Positions 14,586 through 23,321 of a DNA stretch of 64,000 bases are shown here, piece after piece. Under the pieces are notes generated by a model. It ran no database searches. It was not told where the DNA came from and saw only the letters and a list, made by a program, of their open reading frames with translations. Every line of letters starts with the position of its first letter. Position 1 is the stretch's first letter. The DNA is from Streptomyces sp. NRRL F-2664 (GTDB lineage: Bacteria; Actinomycetota; Actinomycetes; Streptomycetales; Streptomycetaceae), in assembly GCF_000719345.1 (NCBI RefSeq), contig NZ_JOFX01000008.1, positions 62,001 to 126,000 of the forward strand. Reading direction: 5' to 3'. The translations under genes were made by a program, and so were the position numbers.

Positions 14586-16044
14586 CCGCCGGCACCTGCG
14601 CCGGCTCGTGCTCCGGCCCGCCGAACACCTTCGGCGGGCCGTCGCCGTTCCACGGCGCCCAGCCCGGGTCGCCCGTCGCCGCGAACCGCACCCACGCAGA
14701 GTGCATCTCGTCGGCCAGCGCCTGCGGAGGCTCGGTCCCGGCCAGCCACGCGGCCTCGGGCACGGACAGGGTGTCGAACACGAATCCGATCTCCAGGGCG
14801 TGGCAGGCGCCGAGTCCCGGGATGCCGGAGCACCAGGCGAACTCGTACAGGTAGCTCGGCGCCGCCCTGCGGGCCCCGGCGAGCCGCCGCAGCGGATCGC
14901 GCAGCAGCCGGTCGGTGAGCAGTTGTCCGGCGAGTTCGGCCGGTCCGGCCCCGGGCAGGACGGTGCGCAGCGCCCGTACGGCGGCACGGTCCTTGCCGGC
15001 CCGGGTGCGGGCCAGCGCGACGGCGAGCGGGCCCAGCCGGTCCAGCAGCCGCATCCCGCCGGTCGGGGCGAGCCAGAGCCGGTACTCCTCGGTGGTCCAT
15101 CCGAACAGCAGCGGCACCTCGCCCGAGGCGGCGTCGGCGTCGGCCGTCAGGGCGTCGAGGGGGTCGACGGGCAGCGTGTCCGGATCCACGACCAGGCCGA
15201 AGGCGGGTCCGCCGAGGAGCGGGCCCGATCGGCGCAGGACGGCGGCCTGGGCGGCCATCAGGTCGGGCAGAGCGGCGGCGGTGAAGGCGGCCGCGGTGGC
15301 CTCGATCTTCAGCAGCGAGGCCATCCGCCGGACCATGGCGCGCACCCTGGGGCGGGCCAGCGCCTCGGGCGCGCCGCTCTGCAGGACGGCCCGTTGGAAG
15401 AGGCCGGCCGCGCGGGGCGCGGCCAGGAGGGCTCCGATGCTGATCGCCCCCGCGGACTCGCCGAAGACGGTGACGCGGGCCGGGTCCCCGCCGAAGGCGG
15501 CGATGTTGTCGCGCACCCAGGTCAGGGCGGCGATCTGGTCGAGCAGCCCCCGGTTGGGGGGTGCGTCGGGGAAGAGCCCGTACCCGAGGACGCCGAGGCG
15601 GAAGTTGAAGGACACGAGCACGATGCCGTCGCGGGCGAAGGCGGAGCCGTCGTAGACGGGTACGGCCGCCGAGCCGCGGGTGTGCGCCCCGCCGTGGATC
15701 CACACCATGACGGGCAGCCCGGCGCCGGGGGCCGGCTCGGGGGTCCAGACGTTGACGTTCAGGCAGTCGTCACCCGGGATCACCGGGTCGGTCAGGAGGG
15801 CGGCGAAGGCGGCGGGGTAGGGCACCTTCGGCGCGGTCGGGCCGAAGTCGACGGCCTCGCGGTCGCCGTCCCAGGCGGCGGGCGGCGCCGGGGGCGCGAA
15901 GCGGAGGGGCCCGACGGGCGGGGCAGCGTACGGGATGCCCCGGAAGACGGAGATCCCGTCGGCTCCGGTACGGCCCCGCACCACGCCGGCCGCGGTCCTC
16001 ACCCGCGGCCGACCGTCCTCCGCGGCGACGCCCTCTGTGCTCAT
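14563..16044 (-). CDS. Type B carboxylesterase
   Basis: This 493-residue cytoplasmic enzyme belongs to the carboxylesterase/cholinesterase family and hydrolyses carboxylic esters. Signatures are GIPYAAPPVGPLRF, EDCLxLNV-like DDCLNVNVWTP, the oxyanion loop MVWIHGGAH and the nucleophile elbow VTVFGESAGAISI. The acidic residue lies in FGWTTEEY, and the His in SGIPGLGACHALEIGFVFDT. ATG 16044 is chosen for its near-perfect GGAGGAGG site 5 nt upstream; the frame extends 20 codons further without one. Some members are p-nitrobenzyl esterases or antibiotic esterases; the true substrate is not known. Confidence 0.9.
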   Translation of the reverse strand: MSTEGVAAEDGRPRVRTAAGVVRGRTGADGISVFRGIPYAAPPVGPLRFAPPAPPAAWDGDREAVDFGPTAPKVPYPAAFAALLTDPVIPGDDCLNVNVWTPEPAPGAGLPVMVWIHGGAHTRGSAAVPVYDGSAFARDGIVLVSFNFRLGVLGYGLFPDAPPNRGLLDQIAALTWVRDNIAAFGGDPARVTVFGESAGAISIGALLAAPRAAGLFQRAVLQSGAPEALARPRVRAMVRRMASLLKIEATAAAFTAAALPDLMAAQAAVLRRSGPLLGGPAFGLVVDPDTLPVDPLDALTADADAASGEVPLLFGWTTEEYRLWLAPTGGMRLLDRLGPLAVALARTRAGKDRAAVRALRTVLPGAGPAELAGQLLTDRLLRDPLRRLAGARRAAPSYLYEFAWCSGIPGLGACHALEIGFVFDTLSVPEAAWLAGTEPPQALADEMHSAWVRFAATGDPGWAPWNGDGPPKVFGGPEHEPAQVPAAIRPVLP

Positions 16045-16142
16045 CCGTCCTCCTCCAGCCGGTACCGGCCCGGCACGATCGCACAGCCGTCCCAAGGGTG
16101 ACAAGGCGTGACCGGGCCTGGGACCGGCCCGGTTGGACGGGC

Positions 16143-16463
16143 ATGCGAATCCTGCGTATCCCCCACACTCTGCCGGTCCTGCTGCTGGCGGGCATCTCGT
16201 GCGTCACCGGTCCGGCCCATGCCGCCGGGCCGGATTTCCAGTACGTGGGCCAGGACGACCGGGTCCACGGGCTCACCGCGCCGCGGGGCTGCGTGGCGGC
16301 CGAGGGCGGTGGCGGCCGGGCGGTGACCAACGCCACGCGCGGCCCGGCGACCCTCCACCAGGGCCCCCGCTGCTCGGGGCGGGTGGTGGGGACGCTGCGA
16401 CCCGGGGAGGTGGCCCAGGTGCGGCCCGCCTTCGCGTCCGTGGCCTTTCCCGTCACCGGGTAG
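16143..16463 (+). CDS. Small secreted protein
   Basis: This 106-residue protein starts at ATG 16143 and has a Sec signal peptide: MRILRIPHT, hydrophobic LPVLLLAGISCV, cleavage after AHA. The mature part is about 80 residues with two cysteines (APRGCVAA and GPRCSGRV) that could form a disulfide. It resembles small exported Streptomyces proteins without known function. It lies just before the chaplin gene, but a 95-bp gap and the chaplin's own strong ribosome site make shared function uncertain. Confidence 0.65.
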   Translation: MRILRIPHTLPVLLLAGISCVTGPAHAAGPDFQYVGQDDRVHGLTAPRGCVAAEGGGGRAVTNATRGPATLHQGPRCSGRVVGTLRPGEVAQVRPAFASVAFPVTG

Positions 16464-16558
16464 GCCCACGGGCCGTGACCCCGCGGCCCTCCCCGCGTTG
16501 TATGCCATGTCAAATGCCACAGATCCTGTGGCGCCCCACATCTCACGAGGAGATCTTG

Positions 16559-16843
16559 ATGTCGCGTATCGCGAAGGCACTCGCCATCACCGCTGTCACC
16601 GGTAGCGCCGTGGTCGCCGGTGCGGGCCTGGCTGTCGCCGATGCCGGAGCGCACGGTGCGGCGGTCGGCTCCCCCGGTGTCCTGTCGGGCAACCTCGTCC
16701 AGGTTCCGGTGCACGTCCCGGTCAACGTCTGCGACAACACGGTGAACGTGATCGCCCTGCTGAACCCGGCGTTCGGCAACACCTGCGTCAACGCCTCGGG
16801 CGGCGGCGCCGACCACCACACCCAGGACGGCTACGGCCACTGA
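16559..16843 (+). CDS. Short chaplin, aerial-hyphae surface protein
   Basis: This 94-residue secreted protein has a signal peptide (MSRIAKALAITAVTGSAVVA, cleavage near VADA) and one chaplin domain: PGVLSGNLVQVPVHVPVNVC, then NTVNVIALLNPAFGNTCVN. The domain carries the two cysteines that form the usual disulfide. Chaplins assemble into amyloid-like fibres on aerial hyphae and spores and lower surface tension. There is no sortase signal, so it is a short chaplin. The tail ends HHTQDGYGH, an unusual histidine-rich extension. The start is ATG 16559, with GAGGAG upstream. A hairpin terminator follows directly. Confidence 0.9.
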   Translation: MSRIAKALAITAVTGSAVVAGAGLAVADAGAHGAAVGSPGVLSGNLVQVPVHVPVNVCDNTVNVIALLNPAFGNTCVNASGGGADHHTQDGYGH

Positions 16844-16858
16844 TCGCAGGCTCGTCCC

Positions 16859-16888
16859 AAGGGCCCCTGCCGAACGGCGGGGGCCCTT
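16859..16888. terminator. Terminator after the chaplin gene
   Basis: AAGGGCCCCTGCCG and CGGCGGGGGCCCTT pair around a short AA-containing loop, 16 bp after the chaplin stop. It lies between two convergent genes and can serve both. Confidence 0.7.
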
Positions 16889-16950
16889 CCCGTGTGCGGT
16901 GCGCCCGCCACGCCACGACGTCCACCGAAACCGCTGGGGCGGCCGCGGGG

Positions 16951-17814
16951 TCATTCGTAGCGGTACAGGCCCTGGTGGCCGAGGGCCTCGCGCGGCGTGA
17001 CGTTCCAGGGCGGCATCGGCTCGTCGAGGGCGATCACCCGCCCGCGCTGGGCGTCGCCGGCGGGCAGGGGGGCAGCGGGCAGGTAGCCGGAGCGGGGGTG
17101 CTTGTGCTGCCAGCGGTCCCAGATCAGGTCGACGAAGGCGTGGTGCAGCCAGAACGCCGGGTCGTTGGGCGCCGTACCGCCCGTCATGTGGCCGCCGATC
17201 CACTGGTGGACCTTGTTGTGGTTGCGCCAGCGCTCGCTCCTGGGGGCCGCCCAGCCCTCCAGTTTGTTGCGGAAGCCGCCCGCCGTGGCCGTGGAGTCCC
17301 AGGGCGAGACGTCATAGACCGGGTCGTCGATCGCCCACTGGAGTTCGGCCGGGGTCGGCAGGGTGATCGGGTTCTGCGGCCTGCCCAGGTTGCGGGTGAG
17401 GAACGCCGACTCCGTGATGCCCACCGTCACGGTCCAGTTGCCCTTGTCGTAGGCGAACGGCCCGGTCATCACCTTGCGGTCGGCCGCACGGCCGGTGCCG
17501 CCGAGGAAGTCGTCCGCCCAGAGCGAGGAGACCGGGCTGGTGTCGGTGGTCCAGTCCCAGTAGGGAACGGACACGCGACGGTCGATCTGCTGCAACTGCT
17601 TCTCGAACTCCAGCAGGTAGAGCCGGTGCCACGGGAAGAAGGAGGGCGACATGTGCCCGACGCGCAGCTTGCGGTCCCGGTCGGGCACGAAGTACTTGTC
17701 GTGGGTGCGCACCAGGGCGTCGTAGGCACCGCTGCGCTTCAGCTCCAGCACCGCCGCGGTGAACCGCTTCTTCTGCGCGCTGGTGAGGTTCTTCTGGTTC
17801 TGCCGGACGTACAC
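16951..17814 (-). CDS. melC2: Tyrosinase (melanin-forming copper oxidase)
   Basis: This 287-residue dicopper enzyme oxidises tyrosine to DOPA-quinone, the first step of melanin. CuA ligands are His in RTHDKYFV, GHMSPSFFPWHRLYLLEFEK (two His); CuB ligands are in NHNKVHQWIGGHMTG and DPAFWLHHAFVDLIWDRW. It has no signal peptide and is exported with its MelC1 partner, encoded 29 bp upstream on the same strand. The start is ATG 17814. The length and all six copper ligands match functional Streptomyces tyrosinases. Confidence 0.95.
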   Translation of the reverse strand: MYVRQNQKNLTSAQKKRFTAAVLELKRSGAYDALVRTHDKYFVPDRDRKLRVGHMSPSFFPWHRLYLLEFEKQLQQIDRRVSVPYWDWTTDTSPVSSLWADDFLGGTGRAADRKVMTGPFAYDKGNWTVTVGITESAFLTRNLGRPQNPITLPTPAELQWAIDDPVYDVSPWDSTATAGGFRNKLEGWAAPRSERWRNHNKVHQWIGGHMTGGTAPNDPAFWLHHAFVDLIWDRWQHKHPRSGYLPAAPLPAGDAQRGRVIALDEPMPPWNVTPREALGHQGLYRYE

Positions 17815-17843
17815 AGCAGGGTCCTCCCGTTCCCGTGGGTCTG

Positions 17844-18209
17844 TCAGCCGTGGTGCGGGGCCGCCAAGGCCAGCTGGGCCGTGCCCAGTTCGTCGACCGC
17901 GGCCCGGGCCAGTTCCAGCGGGGTCGGATAGGACTGGAAGTGGTTGATCCCGCTCAGGTAGCTGCCGTCGGCCCGTCGCATGACGTGCAGCGGGCGGCCG
18001 TCGATGCGGACCTCGGCGGCGTCGACGGCGATGTGCCGGCCGCGGTACGTCTCCTCGGCGAGGGGCGCCGGGGTGACGGTCTGCCGGGGCCGGCGGGCGC
18101 GCAGTACGGGCGCCAGGGCCGCGCCCGTACCGGCGAGCACGGCCGCGGTGAACGCCGTGCGCAGGAGCGCCCGGCGGGTCAGTGGTGCGGCGGCGGTTGC
18201 TGCGGACAT
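17844..18209 (-). CDS. melC1: Tyrosinase cofactor and copper chaperone
   Basis: This 121-residue protein has a twin-arginine signal (PLTRRALLRTAFTAAVLAGT), so the MelC1-MelC2 complex would leave by the Tat pathway. The mature part contains the conserved GRHIAVDAAEVRIDGRPLHV, MRRADGSYLSGINHFQSYPT and ELARAAVDELG segments. The Tyr in the caddie loop (HFQSY) reaches into the MelC2 active site in known structures. It hands copper to MelC2 and keeps it inactive until release. The first gene of the mel operon, it starts at ATG 18209. Confidence 0.92.
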   Translation of the reverse strand: MSAATAAAPLTRRALLRTAFTAAVLAGTGAALAPVLRARRPRQTVTPAPLAEETYRGRHIAVDAAEVRIDGRPLHVMRRADGSYLSGINHFQSYPTPLELARAAVDELGTAQLALAAPHHG

Positions 18210-18268
18210 GCGGTCTCCCTCGCTCGGTGGCCGGCGGCTACGGGTCTAACGCCGCGCGGCGGGCGAGG

Positions 18269-18808
18269 TCACCCGCGGGCCCTGCCCAGCTGCTTGTAGA
18301 AGAGCGTGGTCGGGTGCAGCCGGCCCGCCGGGTCGGTGGCGTAGTCCGGGATGGTGCCGGCCTCCGTCCAGCCCGCGGCGCGGTAGAACTGCTCGGCGCC
18401 GCTGCCGGTCTCGGTGTCGAGGAACAGCAGCAGCACTCCGGCGCGGGCGGCCCCGGCCTCGGCGTGGGCGAGGAGGGCGCGGGCGGTGCCGCGGCCCCGG
18501 GCGGAGGGGTGGACCATCAGCTTGCGCAGCTCGGCGCGGTGGCGGCCGTTGGGCTTGGACTCCCGGTACCAGCTGACGGTTCCGTCGATGGGGCCGTCGG
18601 CGCCGGTGCGGGAGACCCACAGCGCGAGCGATCCGTCCTCGACGGCGGGCAGCAGGCCGTCCCACCAGGCGGCCGCGGCCGCGTGGTCGAGGCCGGCGAG
18701 GAAGCCGAGCGAGGAGCCGTCGTGGACCACGGCCTGCAGGAGAGCGGCGAGTTCGTCGCGGTGGGTGCGCAGTCCGGTGGCGGACAGCGGGGCGATCACG
18801 GCGGTCAT
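18269..18808 (-). CDS. GNAT N-acetyltransferase
   Basis: This 179-residue single-domain acetyltransferase carries GTVSWYRESKPNGRHRAELR, LMVHPSARGRGTARALLAHA (acetyl-CoA pyrophosphate loop R-G-R-G) and LLLFLDTETGSGAEQFYRAA with GWTEAGTIPDYATDPAG. The ending LHPTTLFYKQL is shared with many actinobacterial GNATs. The substrate is unknown. ATG 18808 is the natural start; the open frame further upstream is not protein-like. It lies upstream of melC1 on the same strand with a 59-bp gap, so read-through is possible. Confidence 0.8.
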   Translation of the reverse strand: MTAVIAPLSATGLRTHRDELAALLQAVVHDGSSLGFLAGLDHAAAAAWWDGLLPAVEDGSLALWVSRTGADGPIDGTVSWYRESKPNGRHRAELRKLMVHPSARGRGTARALLAHAEAGAARAGVLLLFLDTETGSGAEQFYRAAGWTEAGTIPDYATDPAGRLHPTTLFYKQLGRARG

Positions 18809-18999
18809 GCGGCGAGCATAGGCAGCGGCTCTCGGCACCCGGCAGGCGGGGCAGGGCGCCGGCGCCCCGCGGTCCCGGGGCGGGAGCGGGGGCCGGGGCT
18901 GCTGTGCGGACGCCCCTGGGGGGTGGCCGAGAACTCCTGACGGAATGAACCGGTGACCCGCTTGGAGCGCCTGAGTGAGTAGATCATTACTCTGCATGG

Positions 19000-20511
19000 G
19001 TGCTGTCCTATGACGAGATGACCCCGCCGGAACGCGAGCTGTGGGATGCCTTCCCTGAGGGGCGTCGCGTTGACCTGCGCACAGGAGTACCCGACGCGGA
19101 CGCTCCCGCTGCGGGTGACCGGTGGGGCCCCGACCGTACTGTCCGCGCGGCCGTGGTGGCGACGCTGTTGCTCGGCGCGAACGAAGACCGCTCTGACACC
19201 GTAGCCGCCTTGCGACTCACCGGCGCGCGTATCACCGGTCGTCTCGACCTGTCCGGGGCGGAGCTCTGTCACACGTTCTCGCTGCAGGGCTGTCGGCTGG
19301 ACGAGGCGGTGCACCTGCACGGTGCGACGACCCGGACGATCGAGATAACGGACAGCTGGGTTCCGGGGGTCAACGCCGAGCTCGCCCGAATCGAGGGTGA
19401 CCTGGACCTGAGGCGGTCGACTCTCGCAGGCGGCTCCCTCATGCTCGTCAACGCTCGTGTGGCCGGGAATCTGGTGATCTCGGATGCCAGGATCTCGGGC
19501 CCGGACGAGTGGGCAGTGCGCGCGGGCGGCCTCGTCCTGGATGGCGGCGTCTTCGGCCGGCGGCTCACCACGCAAGGCGGACTGCGGCTGCCCGGCGCAC
19601 AGCTGCTCAGCGGCCTGTTCCTGCAAGGCGCACGGCTGGGGAACACCGCGGGCGTCACGCTTGCCGCAGGAAGTATGGCCGCTTCGACGGTGGACTGCTC
19701 CCAGGGGTTCACCGCGCAAGGAGGCGTACTGCTGCGCAGGGCCCGAATAGAAGGTCTGCTGACCTTCGAAGGAGCCCATCTGAACGGGGATGGCGTAGCC
19801 CTGGACTGCGTATCCATGCACGTGGGCGACTTCGACTACAGGACCGCAGCACCGCCCTCAGGACTGGTGGATCTCCGCTCCGCCCAGGCCACCTGGTGTC
19901 AGGACAGCGAGCAGAGCTGGCCGAGGAAGGTGCTCCTGGAAGGGTTCACCTACGGGTCCATCCGATTCGGGGACGCCCCGTCCGCGGCAGGCGACGACGG
20001 ATCGCCTGCGAGGGACGAGGTGGTCCGTCGCCTGGCCTGGGTCCGCCGGAATCCTGGCTATGTCCCGCAGCCGTACGAGCAACTCGCGGGCTGGTATCGG
20101 CAAATCGGCCATGACGATGACGCCCGTCGCGTACTCCTGGCCAAGCAGCGCCACCGGCGTCTCACCCTGTCCCCGGCGGCCCGGGTATGGGGGCACCTGC
20201 TGGACGTGACCGTGGGCTATGGCTATCGGCCCTGGCTGGCCGGCGTCTGGCTCCTCGCGCTGACCCTACTGGGCACGCTGGCCTTCAGTACTCACTCTCC
20301 CAGCCCGGTCAAACGAGACGAAGGCAGCCCGTTCCAGCCCCTCGTCTACACGCTTGACCTTTTGATCCCCCTCGGTGGTCTGGGTCAGCGCACGGGGTGG
20401 TACTGGCCGAACAGTAGCCTCCAGTGGCTGGCCTACCTGCTGATCGCCTTCGGCTGGATGCTGACGACCGCCATCATCGCCGGTATCACCCGCACCCTGC
20501 AGAAAAACTAG
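19000..20511 (+). CDS. Pentapeptide-like repeat protein with C-terminal membrane domain
   Basis: This 503-residue protein has an N-terminal two-thirds made of short repeating beta turns of the quadrilateral beta-helix type (LRLTGARITGRLDLSGAELC, then LDLRRSTLAGGSLMLVNARV). The C-terminus has two transmembrane helices (WLAGVWLLALTLLGTLAFST and LQWLAYLLIAFGWMLTTAII) around a pore-loop-like LDLLIPLGGLGQRTGWYWP. Streptomyces paralogues are often labelled 'membrane-associated oxidoreductase' without evidence. Start GTG 19000; ATG 19018 is the alternative. An IS5-type remnant begins at its stop codon. Function unknown. Confidence 0.7.
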   Translation: MLSYDEMTPPERELWDAFPEGRRVDLRTGVPDADAPAAGDRWGPDRTVRAAVVATLLLGANEDRSDTVAALRLTGARITGRLDLSGAELCHTFSLQGCRLDEAVHLHGATTRTIEITDSWVPGVNAELARIEGDLDLRRSTLAGGSLMLVNARVAGNLVISDARISGPDEWAVRAGGLVLDGGVFGRRLTTQGGLRLPGAQLLSGLFLQGARLGNTAGVTLAAGSMAASTVDCSQGFTAQGGVLLRRARIEGLLTFEGAHLNGDGVALDCVSMHVGDFDYRTAAPPSGLVDLRSAQATWCQDSEQSWPRKVLLEGFTYGSIRFGDAPSAAGDDGSPARDEVVRRLAWVRRNPGYVPQPYEQLAGWYRQIGHDDDARRVLLAKQRHRRLTLSPAARVWGHLLDVTVGYGYRPWLAGVWLLALTLLGTLAFSTHSPSPVKRDEGSPFQPLVYTLDLLIPLGGLGQRTGWYWPNSSLQWLAYLLIAFGWMLTTAIIAGITRTLQKN

Positions 20512-20913
20512 TGAGCAATGGTTGAGTTCAGCCGTCGCCGGCAGATCAGTGCGCATCCGAGGGTGAGGAAGGCTTCGTGGATGTCGTCGCGCATCTCCCA
20601 GCGGATCCGCAGGCGGCGGAACCAGTGCAGAGGGACGAACGCGCGCTCCACGAACCAGCGTTGAGTGCCGAGCCCGGAGCCGTGCTCGGTGGCTTCGTCC
20701 TGTCCTGGAGCCCCCTTCAACGCGCCGAAGCCGATTTCTGCGGCAGCTGCTCCCAGGCGATCCCGATGTGCGGCACGAACAGGATGCCCGGGAACACCAG
20801 CCGGTCAGATGCCGCACGCGTTCAGGGTGCCGGGCCCGACGCTCGACCTTCGGCAGTGGCTCGACCACCGTCCACAGCTCGTCGTCGACTTCCCATGGCT
20901 TCGGCCGCGCCAC
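20508..20913 (-). mobile_element. IS5-family transposase remnant lacking the catalytic core
   Basis: The N-terminus MARPKPWEVDDELWTVVEPL with VERRARHPERV is typical of IS5-family transposases, and the C-terminus (GTQRWFVERAFVPLHWFRRL, then RDDIHEAFLTLGCALICRRR) matches the last 60 residues. Between them only about 130 bp remain, in shifted frames (GILFVPHIGIAWEQLPQ is in one). The segment with the catalytic aspartates and glutamate is largely gone. It is a dead copy. Its 3' end touches the stop codon of the membrane protein gene, so the original insertion was immediately downstream. I could not define both inverted-repeat ends. Confidence 0.8.
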
Positions 20914-20970
20914 CCCGCACCCCCGGATGATCCGTCCCGGAGTGATCCAACCGGCTTGAAGATCATTTCG

Positions 20971-22122
20971 TTATGAGTTCCGAGGGGCCGGGATTTCGGC
21001 GAAGTCGGCGACGAGGCCGCGGTGGTGGCCCGCCGTGCCGAGGGCGAGAGCGTCGGCCTTGGCCCGCTTGAGGTAGAGGTGGGCCGGGTGCTCCCAGGTC
21101 ATCCCGATGCCGCCGTGGAGCTGCACGCACTCCTCGGCGGCGCGGACGGCCACGCCGGAGCAGTAGGCCTGGGCGACGGCGACCGTCAGGGGCGCGTCGG
21201 CAGCCTCGGCGGCGAGGGCGTCGGCCGCGGCCCGGGCGGCCGCCCGGGCGGAGGCCACATCGAGCCAGAGCCGCGCCAGGCGGTGTTTGAGGGCCTGGAA
21301 GGAGCCGACGGGCCGGTTGAACTGGTAGCGCCCCTTGACGTGTCCGACCGTTTCGGTCAGGCACCATTCGGCGAGCCCGACCTGCTCGGAGGCGAGCAGG
21401 CCGGCCGCCGAGAGCAGGGCTCCGGCGACGGCGGCCCGGGCCGTCGCGGCGTCGGCGAGGCGGGTGCCCCGGGCGGCGTCCAGGGTGACGGTGGCGAGCG
21501 GGCGGGTCAGGTCCAGCGGGACCAGCGGGGTCACCGCGGTGTCCGCCGCCCGCACCGCGTACAGCCCGGTGTCGGCGAGGACGAGCAGTACGTCGGCGGC
21601 CACCGCGTCCGCCACGGCGTTGACCGTGCCGGTGAGGACCCCGCCGCCGGAGTCCCGTACGGGGGCGGGCAGCGGGCTCCCGGGGGCGAGGGTCAGGGGC
21701 ACGGCCGGGGCGCAGACCGTGCGTCCCGAGGCCAGCTCCGCCAGCAGCGGGGCGGCGCCGGCGGTGTCGGCGGCGTCGGCCGTGTCGCAGCCGAGCAGGA
21801 TCTCCGTGGCGAGCACGGCGCTGGTGAGGTAGGGGACGGGAGCCACCGCCCGGCCCAGCTCCTCCAGCACCACGGCCGCCTCCCGGTGGCCCGCCCCCAT
21901 GCCGCCGAGCTTCTCGGGGACGAGGAGTCCCGCCGTGCCGATCCCGGCGGCGAGGGTGTGCCACAGGGCCGGGTCGTGCGGGCGGCCGGTCTCCGCCCGG
22001 GCGAGGACCGCCCCGGCGTCGCACCGGGCGGTGAGGAGGGAGCGTACGGCGGCGCGCAGCTCCTCCTCCGCTTCGGAGTACAGCAGGTCGGCCGGCGCCG
22101 CCGGTGCTGTGGGTGCCGTCAT
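20971..22122 (-). CDS. Acyl-CoA dehydrogenase (smaller partner)
   Basis: This 383-residue FAD enzyme of the acyl-CoA dehydrogenase family contains LAAGIGTAGLLVPEKLGGMG, LASEQVGLAEWCLTETVGHV, KGRYQFNRPVGSFQALKHRL and the C-terminal CVQLHGGIGMTWEHPAHLYL. Its ATG overlaps the stop of the next acyl-CoA dehydrogenase (ATGA). Such unequal tandem pairs often form alpha2beta2 enzymes acting on steroid or branched acyl-CoA side chains, with one FAD site per dimer. The catalytic glutamate is not obvious here, as in one subunit of such pairs. Substrate class is inference. Confidence 0.85.
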   Translation of the reverse strand: MTAPTAPAAPADLLYSEAEEELRAAVRSLLTARCDAGAVLARAETGRPHDPALWHTLAAGIGTAGLLVPEKLGGMGAGHREAAVVLEELGRAVAPVPYLTSAVLATEILLGCDTADAADTAGAAPLLAELASGRTVCAPAVPLTLAPGSPLPAPVRDSGGGVLTGTVNAVADAVAADVLLVLADTGLYAVRAADTAVTPLVPLDLTRPLATVTLDAARGTRLADAATARAAVAGALLSAAGLLASEQVGLAEWCLTETVGHVKGRYQFNRPVGSFQALKHRLARLWLDVASARAAARAAADALAAEAADAPLTVAVAQAYCSGVAVRAAEECVQLHGGIGMTWEHPAHLYLKRAKADALALGTAGHHRGLVADFAEIPAPRNS

Positions 22123-23321
22123 CGGGACAGGTCCTTCCAGGGGAGGTCCTTGTCGTCGCGCGGCTCGGGGGGCAGCCCCAGGACGCGTTCGGCGACGATG
22201 TTGAGGAGGATTTCGCTCGTGCCGCCCTCGATGCTGTTGCCCTTGGCGCGCAGGTAGCGGTAGCCGGCGTCGCGGCCGGTGAAGTCGACCAGTTCGGGAC
22301 GGCGCAGGGTCCAGTCCTCGTACAGGAGACCTTCCTCGCCGAGGAGTTCGACCTCCAGGCCGCTGATCTCCTGGTTGAGGCGGGCGAAGGCCAACTTCAT
22401 GCCGGAGCCCTCCGGGCCGGGCTGGCCCGCGGCGAGCTGCTGGCGCAGCCGCTCCGCGGTGAGGCGGGCGACCTCGGCCTCCACCCACAGTTCCAGCAGC
22501 CGCTGGTGGAGGGCGTGGGTGCGCAGCTCGGGGCGTTCGCGCCAGGCCGCCGCGACGGGGGCGATCATGCCGCCCTCGCGCGGGATGCGCATGCCGCCGA
22601 TGGAGACGCGTTCGTTCATCAGGGTGGTGCGGGCGACCGCCCAGCCCTCGCCCACGGCACCGAGGCGGTGGGTGTCGGGGATACGGACGCCGGTGAGGAA
22701 GACCTCGTTGAACTCTGCCTCGCCGGTGATCTGGCGCAGCGGGCGGACTTCGACGCCCGGGTGGTGCATGTCGCAGAGGAAGTAGGTCATCCCCTGGTGC
22801 TTCGGCAGCGCCGGGTCGGTGCGGGCGACGAGGATGCCCCATCGGGCGGTGTGGGCGCTGGAGGTCCAGACCTTCTGGCCGTCGACGACCCATTCGGCCG
22901 CGGCCTCGTCGAGGACGGCCCGGGTGGCGAGGGCTGCGAGGTCGGATCCGGCGCCCGGTTCGCTGAAGAGCTGGCACCAGACCTCCTCGCCCACCCACAG
23001 GGGGCGCAGGAAGCGCTGCTTCTGCGCGTCGGTGCCGTACGCGAGGATCGTGGGCGCGGCCATGCCGAGGCCGATGCCGATCCGGCGCGGATCGTTGTCG
23101 GGGGCGCCGGCGGCCTCCAGTTCGGCGTCGACGACGGCTTGGAGGGAGCGGGGTGCACCGAGGCCGCCGAGGCCCTCAGGGTAGTGCACCCAGGCCAGGC
23201 CGGCGTCGAAGCGGGCGCGGAGGAAGGCGGTGCGGCCGGTGTCCGCGGGCGGGTGGGCGGCGAGCAGCTCCCGGGTGCGGGCGCGCATCGCCTCGGGGGT
23301 GAGAGGGGTGTCGGCGGTCAT
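22119..23321 (-). CDS. Acyl-CoA dehydrogenase (larger partner)
   Basis: This 400-residue acyl-CoA dehydrogenase has WVHYPEGLGGLGAPRSLQAV, the FAD-binding QLFSEPGAGSDLAALATRAV, EWVVDGQKVWTSSAHTARWG, DVRIPDxxxLG-like VRIPDTHRLGAVGEGWAVAR and the C-terminal KGNSIEGGTSEILLNIVAER. The glycine-rich TSEI end is the usual FAD/subunit contact. It overlaps its neighbours by ATGA on both sides and is the middle gene of a three-gene operon with a quinone oxidoreductase and a second dehydrogenase. It likely oxidises a branched or cyclic acyl-CoA together with its partner. Confidence 0.88.
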   Translation of the reverse strand: MTADTPLTPEAMRARTRELLAAHPPADTGRTAFLRARFDAGLAWVHYPEGLGGLGAPRSLQAVVDAELEAAGAPDNDPRRIGIGLGMAAPTILAYGTDAQKQRFLRPLWVGEEVWCQLFSEPGAGSDLAALATRAVLDEAAAEWVVDGQKVWTSSAHTARWGILVARTDPALPKHQGMTYFLCDMHHPGVEVRPLRQITGEAEFNEVFLTGVRIPDTHRLGAVGEGWAVARTTLMNERVSIGGMRIPREGGMIAPVAAAWRERPELRTHALHQRLLELWVEAEVARLTAERLRQQLAAGQPGPEGSGMKLAFARLNQEISGLEVELLGEEGLLYEDWTLRRPELVDFTGRDAGYRYLRAKGNSIEGGTSEILLNIVAERVLGLPPEPRDDKDLPWKDLSR

